From contig NC_087066.1 of NCBI RefSeq assembly GCF_963678635.1, positions 23,159,996-23,223,995 of the forward strand: 64,000 nucleotides of DNA. Reading direction: 5' to 3'. The position numbers were made by a program, and so were the translations under genes. The notes under the pieces were generated by a model. The model worked only from the letters and a program-made list of their open reading frames with translations, ran no database searches and was not told the DNA's origin. The stretch comes from Symsagittifera roscoffensis (Eukaryota; Xenacoelomorpha; Acoela; Convolutidae). This document shows, in pieces, positions 45,310 through 59,500 of the stretch (its first letter is position 1; the number at the start of each line of letters is the position of its first letter).

Positions 45310-46090
45310 GACAATCTGACCACTGAAAAATGCTAGAAAGCACTTTGTAGATTCATAGCGCAACGTTGGTCTCCTAAACTAATTTTTTTTGATAACGCAG
45401 CATACTTCATCGCCGCACGTAAACAAACCATGAAACAATCCTCAAATATCAACAAAAACGAAATAGCAACCAAATTTCAGCTGATGTCAATCGACTAGTT
45501 TCTTAATCCACCATCTGCTCCTTATTTTGGTTGGGTGTGGGAACGTATCGTTTCGATCATCAAACGAGTCTTTGTATTGAATTTAGAATCGGATAGACTT
45601 TCTAGGAATCTTTTCATCAACTATTGTAGTAGAACGCGAAGGCTTCATCAACTGAAGACCACTGACCTATGTAAGTTGCGACATTATTGACACAATATCA
45701 CTTACATCTAACCACTTCCTACTTCGGAGGCCATTCATTTACGCTCCCGCAGCTTTATTCTATGACCAAACAAATACCAACAAACTAAGCAACAACTCCT
45801 GGAAGCTAACCAAGGACCAACTAGACAGCTTCTGGAAGCGACTACTGAAAGAATACGCTCCAACCCTGATCAAACGAACCAAGTGGAACCAAAAAGAGGA
45901 AACCATAGAAAAAAATTGAACTCGTGTGGATCCTTGAAGACTGTACTCCACGAGGCATATTGCCCCTGGGTAAGGTTGTTGAAACGCTTACGGGTCTTGA
46001 TGGCACTGCGCGCTCATGCGTAATCAAAGCAGCGTTAGGAGCACTTACTAGACCCGCGGTGAAACTAGCTTTAGTAGAACCAAAAACGGA
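45310..46090 (+). pseudogene. BEL/Pao integrase core end and C-terminal tail
   Basis: Fragments in changing frames: NPPSAPYFGWVWERIVSIIK near 45510-45570, LTSNHFLLRRPFIYAP near 45700, FWKRLLKEYAPTLIKRTKW near 45830, and an end resembling the ...R.....K.....LVE tail of Pao integrases. Confidence 0.7.
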
Positions 46091-46099
46091 TTTTTAGAC

Positions 46100-49000
46100 C
46101 TCACTAGCATTTGTAATACCGAGCCCTAACCCCCCTGGTCTCCGTCTTACACAATGAATGCTTTTTGAGCCGTAATTTTTATCTTAAAAAAAATTCAAAT
46201 TTTGTCTCAATTTCGAGAAGTCTATTGAGAAAATATTATAGATTTTATCAACCTGGGTGCTTTAATTGATTTTCCAATCTTACTCTTTTGTGTTTTGTTT
46301 CCTATAAACTGGTTTTTATGGCTCAATAAGCAATGAAATCTCTTTTCACTTACTGAAAATTAAACTACAAATAAATTCAAAAAAAGTCCGATTTTTTTCT
46401 GATTTTCATGTATTGAACAAAAAATGCTTGATCAGAACCATATGTGCTGCTTGCATACTTGCAAAGTGGGTTTCTTAAAAATTGTTCTGAAAAACTTTAC
46501 TGTGTCTCAAAGAAAACTGATGTGAAATTTTTTCTTCGGAATTCTTTAAAAGATTGCTCATTGGCAATAATGCATTGTAGATAGTCCACCTCTACCTTTG
46601 TGCGGATAAACTAAAACAAAAGAAAACTTTATAAAAAACATTTTTTTTGCAATGTACAATTACAAGAAAGATGGAAAGATTTAATGCCGCATGACTGGCT
46701 TTTCACATTAGGAATAAAAAACTACTTCACATCTTATGGTAGCTTTTGGAAATTTTGCTTAGCTTTTTTAAGGTCAATTCGAATGTTTTCTGAGCAACTC
46801 TAAAATCCTGTGAAGACCATAATCTGCCCATTGAAAAAATAAAAAGCCCACAATGACGTTTTGATCACTTTAAAAAAAAAAATTTTGGCCAAATTAGAAT
46901 GAAAATAACAAATTTTTAAACTTAACTCCGTATTTTGATTTCATAATTTTTGATATGCGGATTGGTACAACTCGTTGCGTTTTTTTATTAATCAGATTCT
47001 CGTCATGGTTGTATGACGGAAACAGCAAACGATGAGTTGAACCTCTGAGCTAATTAAGCATATATTATCGCTGTTGAAACAAATGTCCACAAATCAACTG
47101 CATTGAATAATCCAGCGCGTTGTGAATTACTCGCTTTTGAATTCTTAAACCCAACATTTGATTGTTTCGTTTTGTACATCGGTAAGTACATCAGTTAATT
47201 TTCTTTATCCAAGAGGCAGAGCTTGATGTTCGTAAAAATTATCAAAAATTCGGAACAAAATATCGGTAGGACTTGTGTGCGTTGAGTTCTCTGAATACTT
47301 CTAATACGACTAAAATTTATTTTTTCATCATGACTTGTTATGTTAAGGATTTATTTTAAAATTTTTACAAATTTCTTGACTGCGGTTATAACGCAAAAAG
47401 ATGGTTTAATTCTTCCAGTAGTTTTTTTCTCATGCCATATTTTAAACAGCCTAAGCATTTCCATTAAAAAGCATTACAAACTTCTTTATCCTACTTGTCT
47501 TTGTTTGATATGGTAAAAACTGGTTAGCGCTAATCGTTGTAGCTGATACAAACAGTTTGATTACAATTGAACCAACCGAAAACAGTTTTATAGCAAAATT
47601 CATCAAGAACAAGATGAAATGAAAAGTTTAGAAACAACTGAAGGCGTCAAGTACAAACCGAATTCCATGACTTTTTCAATCATACATTAAATTCAAAAAA
47701 AAACTAATGAAAAAAATTATCGGTATTGAGAACAACTGATCTGAAGTTTTTCGGTTTTCAGAAATCTTTCAGCGAAGTAACCTACTTTAATTTGTAATCA
47801 CTGCAGAATGCATCAAGGAAGTTTTGAATGAAATTAACCGTCGTCATTTCATTCTTGAAGCTGTTTGTCAACCAAAAGTAACCCAAGAAAAAAGGAGAAT
47901 TTCAAGTTATCATTGGAATTTTTTAAGTTTGCTTCCTTGATTGTAGTATATTCATTCATTGTGAATTATTATGTCACACGAGCTAACGCTATTTCGCTCG
48001 GTTAAGCTTGCATGGCGGTTATTTTAAATCAGCACTAATGTAGCTTGTTCAGCACAATTTGCAATAAAAATTCGATAAACAGCAAAAAACTTCAGCAAAA
48101 TGCAATCTAATTTAATGAAATATATCATCAAGTTTCAACGAAATTTTTCTGCTGACCGCAAAAACATCTCTTCAACTACCTAAATATTTTTGAAATGAGA
48201 GAGGACGTATAAACAACGTGTTTCGATAATACCCTGTAGAGCTATTTTGGAATCTTTCGACAATGGAGAAATCGAGTAGAGTTATAATCGGAGCTTGTTT
48301 TTGTTAAAGTATAGGCATTTATCTTCAAAATTTTTGCCTTGAATCGTCATTTTTTTTGTCCAAAATAGTTTTTGTCTATTATAGCCTCTCCAGTTTTTTT
48401 TGAAAATTCATTTTTCTTTTGCTTTCGAATTTGAATTTTGCTCAAAATGGTTTTAGTCCATTGTGTCAGAAATATTGTATTTTCTCAGTTTGATGCTGTT
48501 TGCTTAATTTTAGGGTTAATGGGCACAGCGCGCGCGTGTCGAATCTTAATATTTAGAGGCACTTAGCATAGTAGTAGGGCGTTGACTTTGAGATCGTCAT
48601 ATCGAGTAATCGATCCCCTGCCGTGGCAATGATAGTGCGTGAGGTCAAGCTCTCACTTGACCTCTAGCTTCAGGTCTACCACGGCTCCAATAACGGTACC
48701 CTGTGAAAGTTTTGACAAAAAAATGGCCTTGAGTCGCAAAAAAAGCTTCTCTCAAAGACATAACTTAGTCTAAAATGTGGGGAAATAAGAGAAATGGTCT
48801 ATGCTTAGACTGGCTGGATAGCCTTTCATAGATCCTCTGCCAATCGCAGAAAACACAATTAATTATTAATTATTATTTATTTAAAGAAAAACTGATTTTG
48901 TCGCGTTTTAACATTTAAAGCTTCTAAAGGCACCGCACCAATCGCGATTGTTTATCATCATTCTTTTTTGGCATGGACGTAAATACCTATAAATTGTCAT
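46100..49000. other. No gene seen between retrotransposon and SALL 3' end
   Basis: AT-rich; contains the SINE-like head near 48.54 kb and nothing else recognisable. Confidence 0.6.
48540..48625 (+). mobile_element. SINE-like tRNA-derived head
   Basis: AGTAGGGCGTTGACTTTGAG followed by TAATCGATCCCCTGCCGTGG (B-box-like). Degenerate; no other copy seen in the window. Confidence 0.3.
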
Positions 49001-49015
49001 GAAGCTAATCGTCTC

Positions 49016-49021
49016 TTTATT
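49016..49021 (-). terminator. poly(A) signal candidate of SALL gene
   Basis: AATAAA on the minus strand about 430 nt after the stop codon. Confidence 0.45.
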
Positions 49022-49449
49022 AAAACTTCACATGCTTCGAACGTATGAAAACATTTATCCAACTTTTTCCGCTGAAAAAGTTTCATTGTGGGAGCGAAAC
49101 GCGTTTGGAGTAAGTCTTAGCATGAACTCCTCGCTGAGTAGTTTTTTAAAGTTGAGTCGGGAAAACTGTTCAACTATTAACTTGAATTTAGTGCAATAAA
49201 GTTCGAATACACAATTTTTAGTGTTTTGCAAAATAAAATAAACATCAAACAAATAGATAAAGTATAGGAATGTGAGATTTTGTGATTTAGATAAAGATGA
49301 TTTGAGATACAATTTTATACGAGAAGTTAGGATAAAGAAGCTACAAAAGTAAACGCTAAAGCGCTTTAATTTTTTTTGCTGATTCTGTACAAATTGCATA
49401 AATTTCACGCAAAATTTAGAACTAAGTTTTGGACAAAATGTCATTTAGG

Positions 49450-50581
49450 TCAGGTTTTCAAAAGGGCATTTAAAATACTATTCTGCGCTGCAGATATTTG
49501 GTTTTCACAAGATTTAGGGAAGCAAGAGTTTGTGTTAGCAATTGAAACGCTTGTAGTAGCTTGATTAGGGCTTGTGATGATACTTCGATCTTTTGGTTCA
49601 AAATCTTTTTTGACAAAGTTGCTCGAAGTTATGTAACTAGCTTGTGACGCAGCAATTGCTTCAGAGTTGTTACCAGGTGTATTACGTAATAACTTGTTCA
49701 TTGCATCATTACCCCACGATGTGGGAAGTGTGAAATCAAATCGTGAACTTAAACCAGCAGAATTAGTGTTCACACTCGGATTCAGGTTCCGATTAAGTTC
49801 AGGTTGGACGTTGTAGAAAGGAAACAAACTCGAAGCGGCAGCAGCGGCTGCTAAAATTGATGACGGATTAGCGACAAGTTGATTTTGATTGGATACCGGC
49901 AAGGAACGAAAGTAGGGTGCGGATGCCGAATCGATCCCGGGAATCCCGACTGGGTTCAAACCTACGGGGTCATTTGAAGTTCGACGCCCTCGTCTACTGG
50001 GTCCATTGTAGATATGAGTTCCCATGTGAACTTTCAAGTTACCTTTCGTCGTGAAAGCCCGTTGACAAATTGCACACTTGTACGGCTTGTCACCTGTGTG
50101 AGTACGTGTGTGTATCTGCAGTGCTGATGCCGATGAAAATGGCTTCGAGCATGTTAAGCAGACGTGTTGTTTGGCCGAACTACCAACGGGATAAAACTGA
50201 TGCGGGGAACATTCATTTTGACCCTGAGAGTTCTCAGATGGCGAAACTCTGCTAGAATCTCCTGAATATCCAAGAGGCGATTCCGACTCTTTTTTCACAC
50301 CTTTTTCATCTTCGTCCTCATTTAGCATCGAATAAATTTCCGCCCCATCTGAGTTTTCACCTTCATTCTGCGAGTTTGCGGTTTTAATTGAGTTCAAATT
50401 ATCACAGTCAGAATCGGTAGATTGTTTTGACTCGCTTTCGTTGATCGCAAAGTCTCCATTCTCTTGCTTCATTTTTTCGAAAGCACTTTTCAGCGACGAG
50501 GAAGAAAAGTTCAAAATAGTCGAATCGCTTGTTTCCTGGAGAGATGGGTGCATTTTGTACGTGTTTTCAACGGTGTGATCC
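49450..50581 (-). CDS. SALL terminal exon with fingers 6 and 7
   Basis: Acceptor GGTTTCAG ends at 50582; the first codons complete finger 5 (MK|DH). The stop is TAA at 49452-49450. After the finger pair the tail has a poly-Ala run (AAAAAASS). Confidence 0.93.
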
Positions 50582-53500
50582 CTGAAACCATACCAACAAA
50601 TTTTACCAACAAATTATGGAAAATGTTCATGGTTTGCTTGACGTTTTTTGAGCGAACTTCAGTTTGTCTCAATTTGAGGTTTTACGACCAGTTAGAGGAA
50701 AATAGAATGTTATTTTTGGATAATTTGAAAAACCTATAAGAAAATAGGCCGTATAGTTAATTGTGCCTCGAGGCAGAGTCAATTTGTCTAAATATTTCAT
50801 GTTCGGCGGTTGGCATGTTTTTGCGAGTTGGTAATATTTGCCATAAAATAATTTAGTTTATTTTCTCAGCCGAAGTCTTTGATTTGTGCTATAGCGCTGG
50901 GCGATTTGGGTGCTAAAATGTGCGTTTCTTTCAAGTCGATTCTGTTTATTTCTCTTTATCAAATCATAAAGCTTTTGAAGAAGAGCGGCTCTTTTACAAG
51001 TTGACTTCATTAAATTTCCTCAATGTTTATCCATATATTAATGTCAAAAACTGTGCCATAAATTATGGAAATCGGAAACATGTTCTTCAAATAAATGGAA
51101 CGAGAGCAAATTTTTATCCGCAACTTGTTCAGACTTTCATTTTCAGATCGGATGATGGCAGTCCCTGTAGCGTTGAGCCGTAATGTTTGGGAAAGTTAAT
51201 CAAAATAAAACCGGCTTGTTTAAACAAAATTCCCTCATATTGGCATTAGTATTACATAAATTTGATATTTTAACAAGTAAAATATCTATAAACAATTTCC
51301 CCTTCGACTTGATTGAACCGTTCTGTTAACTAAACACTCAACAACCTTCCTTTACCTTTCATACCTGTGCGATTTTAGTCATAAATTAAGCAAATACAAC
51401 GAATAATGTCTTTAATTGACAAGAATACACAAATTCGCAAAATGGCTCCAAGTCAAACCCCGCTTTGTAATGTTACAGCGACTTGAACCAGAAAATTCCG
51501 AACAGGCTCAGACAAATCTCATTGACAAGTTCAATTTCAAAAAATAATATAAGAAGTGACAATTTTAGGCTAAGTTGTAAGTTAGGGTAAATGGTCAATT
51601 CGAAACTACTTACTTCATATGTAAGTCAAGGGCATTTGAAGTGTCGAAGTGCATGTAGCATACATGGCACTGGTTCAGTTGTTGACTTTTAAGGTGCATG
51701 TGTGACTCCTTGTGAGTCTCTTGATGCAATTTCATGTTTCCTCGACTGGAGAACTTTCGCTGACAAATTTCACAGCTATATGGCCTTTCGCCTAAAAAAA
51801 CAATGAAATGAAACGCTTGAATCAATTATAAAACTATTAGAAATCGATGAAATCATTTCAAAAAATCTGATCAATCTGGACTTCGAACCTTGGACATCAT
51901 GCTTGATAGAAGTAAGTTTTTTTTACTTACCAGTGTGTATGCGGTAATGAATTTTCAGTGCACTTTTGCAGCTGAGAACTTTCTGGCAGACGTTGCAAAC
52001 GCAAGCGGTCTGCGGCAAATGTTGACTCGAAAATTCCTTGGAGTGAATTCCCATTTTAGTTTCAATATTGTCAACTAGCGCCTGAAGTTTCATCGTCTCA
52101 CTTGATGAGTTCACGTTTGAGAACTCTGATTGGTTGATACTTTCTCGCTTGTACTGCTCGGCTGCCGTTGCCGCAATCTGGTTGGCTACCGAGTCGCTTC
52201 CATCTTCAGGGTTCACATGTAGAACCTGTAGGGGCGGTAGCTTCATTTGATCCAACGAATCTTCATCTTCATCACTAAAGTTAAAAACAGTAAAAATTAA
52301 TTTACTATTTACTCGTGAAAACATAACATTAAATTTATATATATAAAAAATTGAAATACGTAAATTGAAATAGTGCTTAAGCGAGCATCGCAAAATCAAA
52401 TGAAAGACCACCGTATAGTGTAAATCGAAATCTCGCTAAAACTAATTCAAAAAAATTGCTATAGTAGCCATCATCAATAAATAACCTGTTTTCGTTTTGA
52501 CCAGCTGAAGTAGTCAAATTGATCGGCTGCTGACTGGGATCAACGAACACCTGGTCCGAATCGCTGTCGTCTTCGTCATCACTGAAGCTAGTCTCGTCTT
52601 TCGTTTTCATTGCCTCCAAATCCTGCGCCAGCTTCAGTTTCAAATTTGGGTCGTCTGCTATGCTCGATAGAATGGCCAGGGGTGAAATATCTGGACTTTG
52701 CGATACCGATGGATCCAATTTGGATATCTGAGGACTTCCAATTACTTGGTTTGCCGACGTTCTGGGACAACGATCGAACGCCCCTGAGCACTCGGCTCGA
52801 GTTGTCGGAGACTGAGAGCAACCGGATCGACCTATCAGTCCGAGGTGGCTCAAAGTAGGGTGAACTGGGTTTAGAAGTGTCGGCTTGCCGGAAGACCCGA
52901 CTGGGTTTTCTGGGAATGAGGAGAGGAGGGTCGGAAAGTTGGCGTCCAGATATTCTGGAACTGGATTGGAGTTCATCTAAAATAATTAAATTCAGTTTTA
53001 CATGTTTGTTATAATTAATTAAGTCTTGTATTTTAAATTAAGATACATTTTTCTATGAAACATGTGCCATTTTTCTTTTCCTGATTTTTGGGAAATTACG
53101 CGGAGACGTCGGTTGAGAAAGGGAGCACATTTATGACATGCTTTTAACAATTTACAATTCATAAAGTTTATTTGATTTTAGCCTGAAGTTGATTGAAAGC
53201 TTTTTGTTAAGTCTCTATTTTCTAGTTTGATTGGATTGACAACTTATCACAAAAACATGTGTGCCATTTATTGTTCAATTTGCTGATAAAAACAGGTTCT
53301 TCTGTTCCTTTTCCCCGGCAGAGCAAAAGGATACAAAACTGTGGAATTGAAAAATTATGATGTTACTGACAGTTTATGTGGATTTTTGAGCATTTAAATT
53401 TGATTGACGGGCGGGGAGCGCTCAACATAAAAAATTAAGAGACGGTGGCAATAAAAAGCAGGAGTGATTTTGACATTGACGTTTAAAAATGGCAAGAAGA

Positions 53501-56500
53501 CAAAAGTACAAAAGACGACTGAAAAAGGAAAACTTGGATTGTTGAAAATATTACCACCACAAGGCTCAAGTATAAATCTCAAGTACTCCATTTTAAACCA
53601 GAATTTACCATTTTCACTAACTTACTGAGAGATAAGTTAAAGATGTCTAAAAGAAGGACTTTTTTTCTATTTAAATTATGGACGTGAATTCTATTGAAAT
53701 ATTACTAAAGTTAGCCTATAAATATAACCCTAGCAGAGCATATTTAAGGCAGCAAATTGCTGGTATGAAAAAATTGAAATCGAAATGATTTCATTGAAAA
53801 AGGATAAAAAGAACAAAAACCGGGGAAATGCAAAAAGGCTCGACAAGAGCAGAGAAAGATAAGTTAGCATGGTATAGATTTTTATTATTATCAAAAAATC
53901 ATTAAAAAGCGGTCGCTTTATGCCAGTTCTGTTTAAAAATGACATGTGTCAATCATTTATAAGCAATTTTATCATCATAATCAGCAGTCACTTTTGCCCC
54001 TAAAAACCCAGCAATTTTAACCCCATAATTTCAAACAAAAGTTTTGCTTTTAGCTAAGAAAAAATTATCATGAAGTAAAATAGACCAAATTGAGACCTTT
54101 ACAAAGCAACTATTTCTCTTACGCAACTCTCGAAAACTTTAAACTTATACTGTTCCAAAAAAAATAATTAAGTACTTTTTGAAAGAGTCAAGTTTATTTA
54201 AAATTCTAGATTTGTAGTATAGTCAAAAAAGAATTGTAAAAATTGACTTATAATAAAAGCGAGCGCGGCAGGCAATTATGTTAACTTCAGTTTTCAAACA
54301 AAAATGCAATTGTCAGATTGCAATAAGCGAATGCTTTTCAATCTGCCTCCATCAAAAATATATCCCCTCTTTGTGGGCTAAATTCCCCTCGAGTTTTAAT
54401 ATAAATAGAAAGTGTCAAAAAGCGTTATATTGCGGAATAAAAGGCAATTATTCGGCATAAAAAGAGCCTAAGGGCGACATCAAGTTTTATTCAACTTCAA
54501 TTTTTTCACAATTTTCTCTTCCTCGTAAAAATCAACTCTGATCCCAAAGTTTTATAGAAGTGAGACCGGTGAATTTATGGTTACTTTTTCACTTGATCTT
54601 TTTTTACATAGTTTTTTTTAACTTTAATTTATTTTTTGAATCTGAACAAACTTTAAGAATTTTAGTTTTGACACTAATGTTACATGGCAGATATGGTGTC
54701 AAGTTTTCCTGAACAATTTTGGGAAGTTGAAAAAATGAGAACTGGCTGGCATGACACGTGGGGGAAATTTATTTCCTAATTCGTTTTGACGTTTTCCAAT
54801 TGCATATTAGGAATTCACGTGGAAACATATCTGAGCTGTCAAAAAAGTATTGAGGTGAATTAATTTAACGACAAATATAATATGTCTCTTCTCATTACGC
54901 CATTTTATTTTCCCATTTTCTCCCTTTTTGAGTGAAAAATTACGCCCGAGGTGTAAAATATGTGTGCATTATTTAGGTTCCGATTAGTTTTTGCGCTTGT
55001 CAATTTTTGACCTGTCAATTAGCATTAAAATCAATCATCATTTCCCGCAGTTCACTTTATTCCTGAATATAAAATAAATCAGTAACTTAATATTTATCCT
55101 GCCATTACTATTTTACTCATCAGTTTGTAAAAAAGTGAAATTCGATACTATTATATATGCTTATAATCTCCACAGACAGCCCCCCCCCCTTAAAAAGCAG
55201 CGAATGAAAAGCAGGGCTGGCCGATCTATCGCCGTAAAAATCATATCACAGTCATAAAAACTGAGACAATAAAGCTCGACATCAAAAAATAGTAATCCGA
55301 TTTATGAATTAATCATCATATCTTTCTTGCATCGGAGATCAATAAAAGCACAAGTTGTACAAAAACAATAAAAAAGACGATAAAATTTAATGGCATTAAT
55401 TCATAGAGGCAACATAGAGAACAGTGTAACAATTCTTAAAATGTCATTTTTGGAATAAAATTGACGTTACAAACATTTACGTAATTTCAGAGGGAAGTTT
55501 GTGCAGACACCGTCTCGCTAAGAAAATATTTAGAGACAAAGTTGGAATTCAAATTACTTTGAAAAAAATTTCCCGGAAACAAAATTATCAAAATATCGAT
55601 GTGTTGACTCTATAACTTCATTACAGATTCAATGCCTCGTAATTTTTGGTTTCGTAGAAAAACAAAAAAGTATATCTTGGTAATATTTCCTCTAGTTCAA
55701 GATTTCAACCGCCTGTTTTTCTACAATAAATACATTTTTCTTGTCTTAAATGAGTTTTTATGTACCATCACAATTGACGCAATTATCGCAAATTTCCCAT
55801 GCTTTTTTGATTTTTATCAATTTATACGTATTTTGAACCTTTCATTATTTTTTCACATTCTTCTTATTCACATTGGTATGAATACATTTATGATCATTTA
55901 TACAAACAAGACTGCTCGTATCAGGGCGAAGCCCTGAATGTTCCGACTGCCTTTTAAGGTTTATGGAGCAGTAATAACTTTAAAAAATTAAATGAAATAA
56001 AATAAATTGAAAATTTTTTTTCCAAAATTTGAAATTTTTTAAATGAAACTCATCCCCCACACGCCATATAAACTACAAAAGGATAGATTTCGTTCCTTGT
56101 AACAAATCAAAATTGGCAAATAAGCTTCGTTCAACCAATTTGGAAGAATTTCTAAGACGGATTCAATCTCCGCTTACGCGTTAATAGCTCGAATTATATC
56201 GCGCGTTAATTGTCCCAAATTGGTCAATGGCAATCTTTAAACCCTCATAACTTTACGAAAAATGATCACAGGTGAAATATTTTTTCAAATTTAAGCTCAG
56301 GACAACAATACCTTTTGAATGATATAAAAAAATTCCGTCAAAAATGGCTAGTTAAAAAGTCGAAATTTGTCTGAAGAAAAAAAAACCCACCCGAGCACAA
56401 ATATTCCGTTACTTTCGTATCGAAAGTCGGAACAAAAAGTTGAATCAGAAAAAGCTAAAAGTTTTAGACTTGATATGTTTTAAGTACATACCTTGCAAAA

Positions 56501-59500
56501 TACCAATGGCTTAAATCTCACAAAAACTTTGCAACGATTGTTTCAAGTTAATCAAAATCAAAATTGACACTCTGTTCAATTTTCATCTACAAAAAAATCT
56601 ACACCGGTTTCAGTCCACACTGAGATTTGTTCTCGAAAACTTTCAGGCATTGATAGAGCTCTTATACGACATATCACTTGACCTCATCTGACCTTTAATT
56701 TTGGTGCCTGTTTTTGCCTTGATTCTACTAGAAACTGAGAAGATTATTTTCAAAAAATAAAAAATTGAGTGTATTTTTATGGGTAAAAAGATATTGAAGT
56801 CAAATGATACAGGTTTTTGTGAAAAAGAGCTCTGTAACAAATAACTCTGAAAAAAAAATCAAATGTATTCCTTGACAAATAATCGAACTGACCAAACATC
56901 TCGATGTTGGCAGCTAGCACAAAAAATAAATGAAACTTTTTCAAACCAATCACACTCCAAATCAAGAAAAATTTAAGAAGAAGCAGTTTTTCAACTTTTT
57001 CTGAAAAAGTATCGACAAAAATATATAATATTTAACTTTTTAAAAGAAAGCTACGTTTTTCACAAACTGTTTGAGACAAATGGTTGATTGCTTCAAGAAA
57101 ATCAGCTAGTGGATTAGAGGGTGATAAATTATTGTGATTTTTTTTCGCTTTCAGACAAAAAAGATATCAAGAAAATAAACAAAAACCAGAGGCCGACCAA
57201 CAAACTCAATTCTCATAGCAAATTACTGGCATTTTTCAAGCAATTTGTTTCATTTCAATGGGCTGTTTTCAATACAAGTGTTTTATGAATCCTCACACAG
57301 TTACCAAATGTTTGGGTTATTTTTTTGTAATAGGCAGCTAAAAACTTGCCGAATTCTGATGGTATATTTCATAAGGTTGGAAATTGTTAATTTACGGATG
57401 TTTTTGCGGTTTATCGAAATTTCACAGCATTTTGTTCTAAACAAGCTTCTATAGTGCTGATTTAAAATAATTTTTTGGTTTAAATTGTCAAAAATGATTT
57501 TAATAAAAAATCTTTGTAATGTTTGCCACTTGTTTGTAATGTTTGCCACTTACAGTAAAATTCGTTTTGCCAAATTTCAAACCAAAGTAACATCATTAAA
57601 ACGGATCAAATATTTTTTATGAAATACTCTGCCAAAATATTCAGATTGTATCAAATATTCTGTCAAACATTGTTGAAATTTCGAAATTTTTCTGGAGCAC
57701 AAATTTTCTTTAAGACCGGAACAAAAACGTTCTCTATTATTCAATCTCTCATTCTCTGAAGCATACAGTTTTGCTCTCTTGATGATAGCAGATTAACTGA
57801 AAAACAGCTCCACTATTTTCTCTAAATACTGATATCAATTTATGCTTCAGTGGAGGAGTGAGGAAAGGCTTTGGACTCAAAAATAGAAGTTTTTGATGAT
57901 AAACAAAAATTGTCAATAAAATTTTGCTTTTAGCTTGAAAATTGGTCGCTACTCGCTCAACAACTGAGTGCTCTTGTTGAAATCTGGTTTCAAAAATATA
58001 AATAAATATCACTAGGATGTTTGGTTTTACATCTTCAGAATTAAACTGAGCTAAATCCGACTTTGATATACTTTTTTCGTGAAACCTTGGGATCCATAAT
58101 GAAATTGTTTCTTTGATTTTCGATGAAGTTGGTTCAATATTGTATTTAAAGTGGAGCGTGTGTCTTTGCTATTAGGTTATGGAATATGTTATTTTTAGTT
58201 ATGCTAATGCGTACCATTGAGACTGTGAATTGATGGAAAGGATGAAATTTTTTTGACAGTGAAATAATCTTTTTTAGTGAAATGCATTCTGGGAGGTATT
58301 AACTGCTTATCAAAGCTGTCAGATTGAATATTAAAATTAATGGCAATGGGATTCGATTCATTATTCCTTCCAATGCAACCCCCCAATCTAGTTTATCATA
58401 CAAATTACGCTTTTACAATTACATTTCAAATACTCCTTTCTGATAAAAACAAAGAAGACGAATTAAAAGAAGACAGAAAAAATGAATAACTAATCCATTT
58501 TCAGTAAAGTCTTCTTTATAACTCAACAATACAATTTTACTTTTCAATCGGAGTTTTTACCCCTTTCTCTGAAAAAAATCAAGAACTGAAAAAATACGAC
58601 CAGGTCACATCGCAAAAACAAGATTTAATTTTGCTGAAAATTGGGTTTTGGAAATTTTCGAATCATTAAACGACAACAATGAGTACAATCACTTTTCGTA
58701 AAAAAAAATTATACTGCAAAAGGATGGAAAGCACACTGCTGATGAAAAAGTGTTGGAATATTTCATTTCATTGAATTTCAGAAACACAAATAGTTCGCGG
58801 CCATAAAATATCAAAGAAGGAAAATTAGGTCACCCTAAATTTAGTTTACATATTGTTTGTTGTTTATCAGAGCCGCTGAGTTGAGTTCTGCTGGTTTAAA
58901 TTGAGCGTATCTAAAATTAATTATTATACTAGGGCTTTTTCCATCTTTAATATTTTCTCTGTAATGTATCTCTAAGCTGGGATTGGGTTTTGTGATAAAA
59001 TAATGATATATTTACATGTATTTCTCTGGTTTTTCAGAAATTTAATCAGAATAGCCTTAAGGAAATAAAATTTTGTTCGACTTTAAAGAAGCCGGTCTTT
59101 TTCTAGCGTATAATTTCATTTTTGATGAGGTATAAAATTTTGATGAAAAACCTTTTGATCTTTCAGCTGCGCGATGGGTGAAATCCTGATTAATTCTTGC
59201 TCGCCCAAATTTATTTGAAATAATAATTTTCTACCCCTTTTATGATTCCGACTGCCGCCTCAATGCAACCTCCCCCAACCTCCCCCGCCCGATTGAAACA
59301 CTAATTTGTGCTTTCCAAGTCGCAATTCCACCCAAGGGTAGAGTCAAAAACATTTAACCCAAAATTGAATTACTTTCAAATCAAAGATGTATGGATCATG
59401 CATCGTATCTTTGTGATTTAGATATTTAGCACTGATAATTTGACCTGTTAGCATAAATCACCAGCTTACTTTGATAACGACTTACTTAGATAGCAATTTA

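Larger units (their letters stand above)
39500..46100 (+). mobile_element. Decayed BEL/Pao LTR retrotransposon
   Basis: Blocks appear in BEL/Pao order on one strand, broken by stops and frameshifts: gag-like, protease-like, reverse transcriptase, RNase H, integrase zinc-binding, integrase core and the C-terminal tail (NHFLLRRPFIYAPAAFY, LDSFWKRLLKEYAPTL near 45700-45860; then a chromo-like end near 45920-46090). It is richer in GC than the flanks from about 39.5 kb. I found no matching pair of LTRs, so the outer limits are approximate. Confidence 0.8.

Noticed and set aside
39500-46300. Paired LTRs of the BEL/Pao element
   Set aside because: I compared the flanks by eye and found no convincing direct repeat, so no LTRs are annotated.
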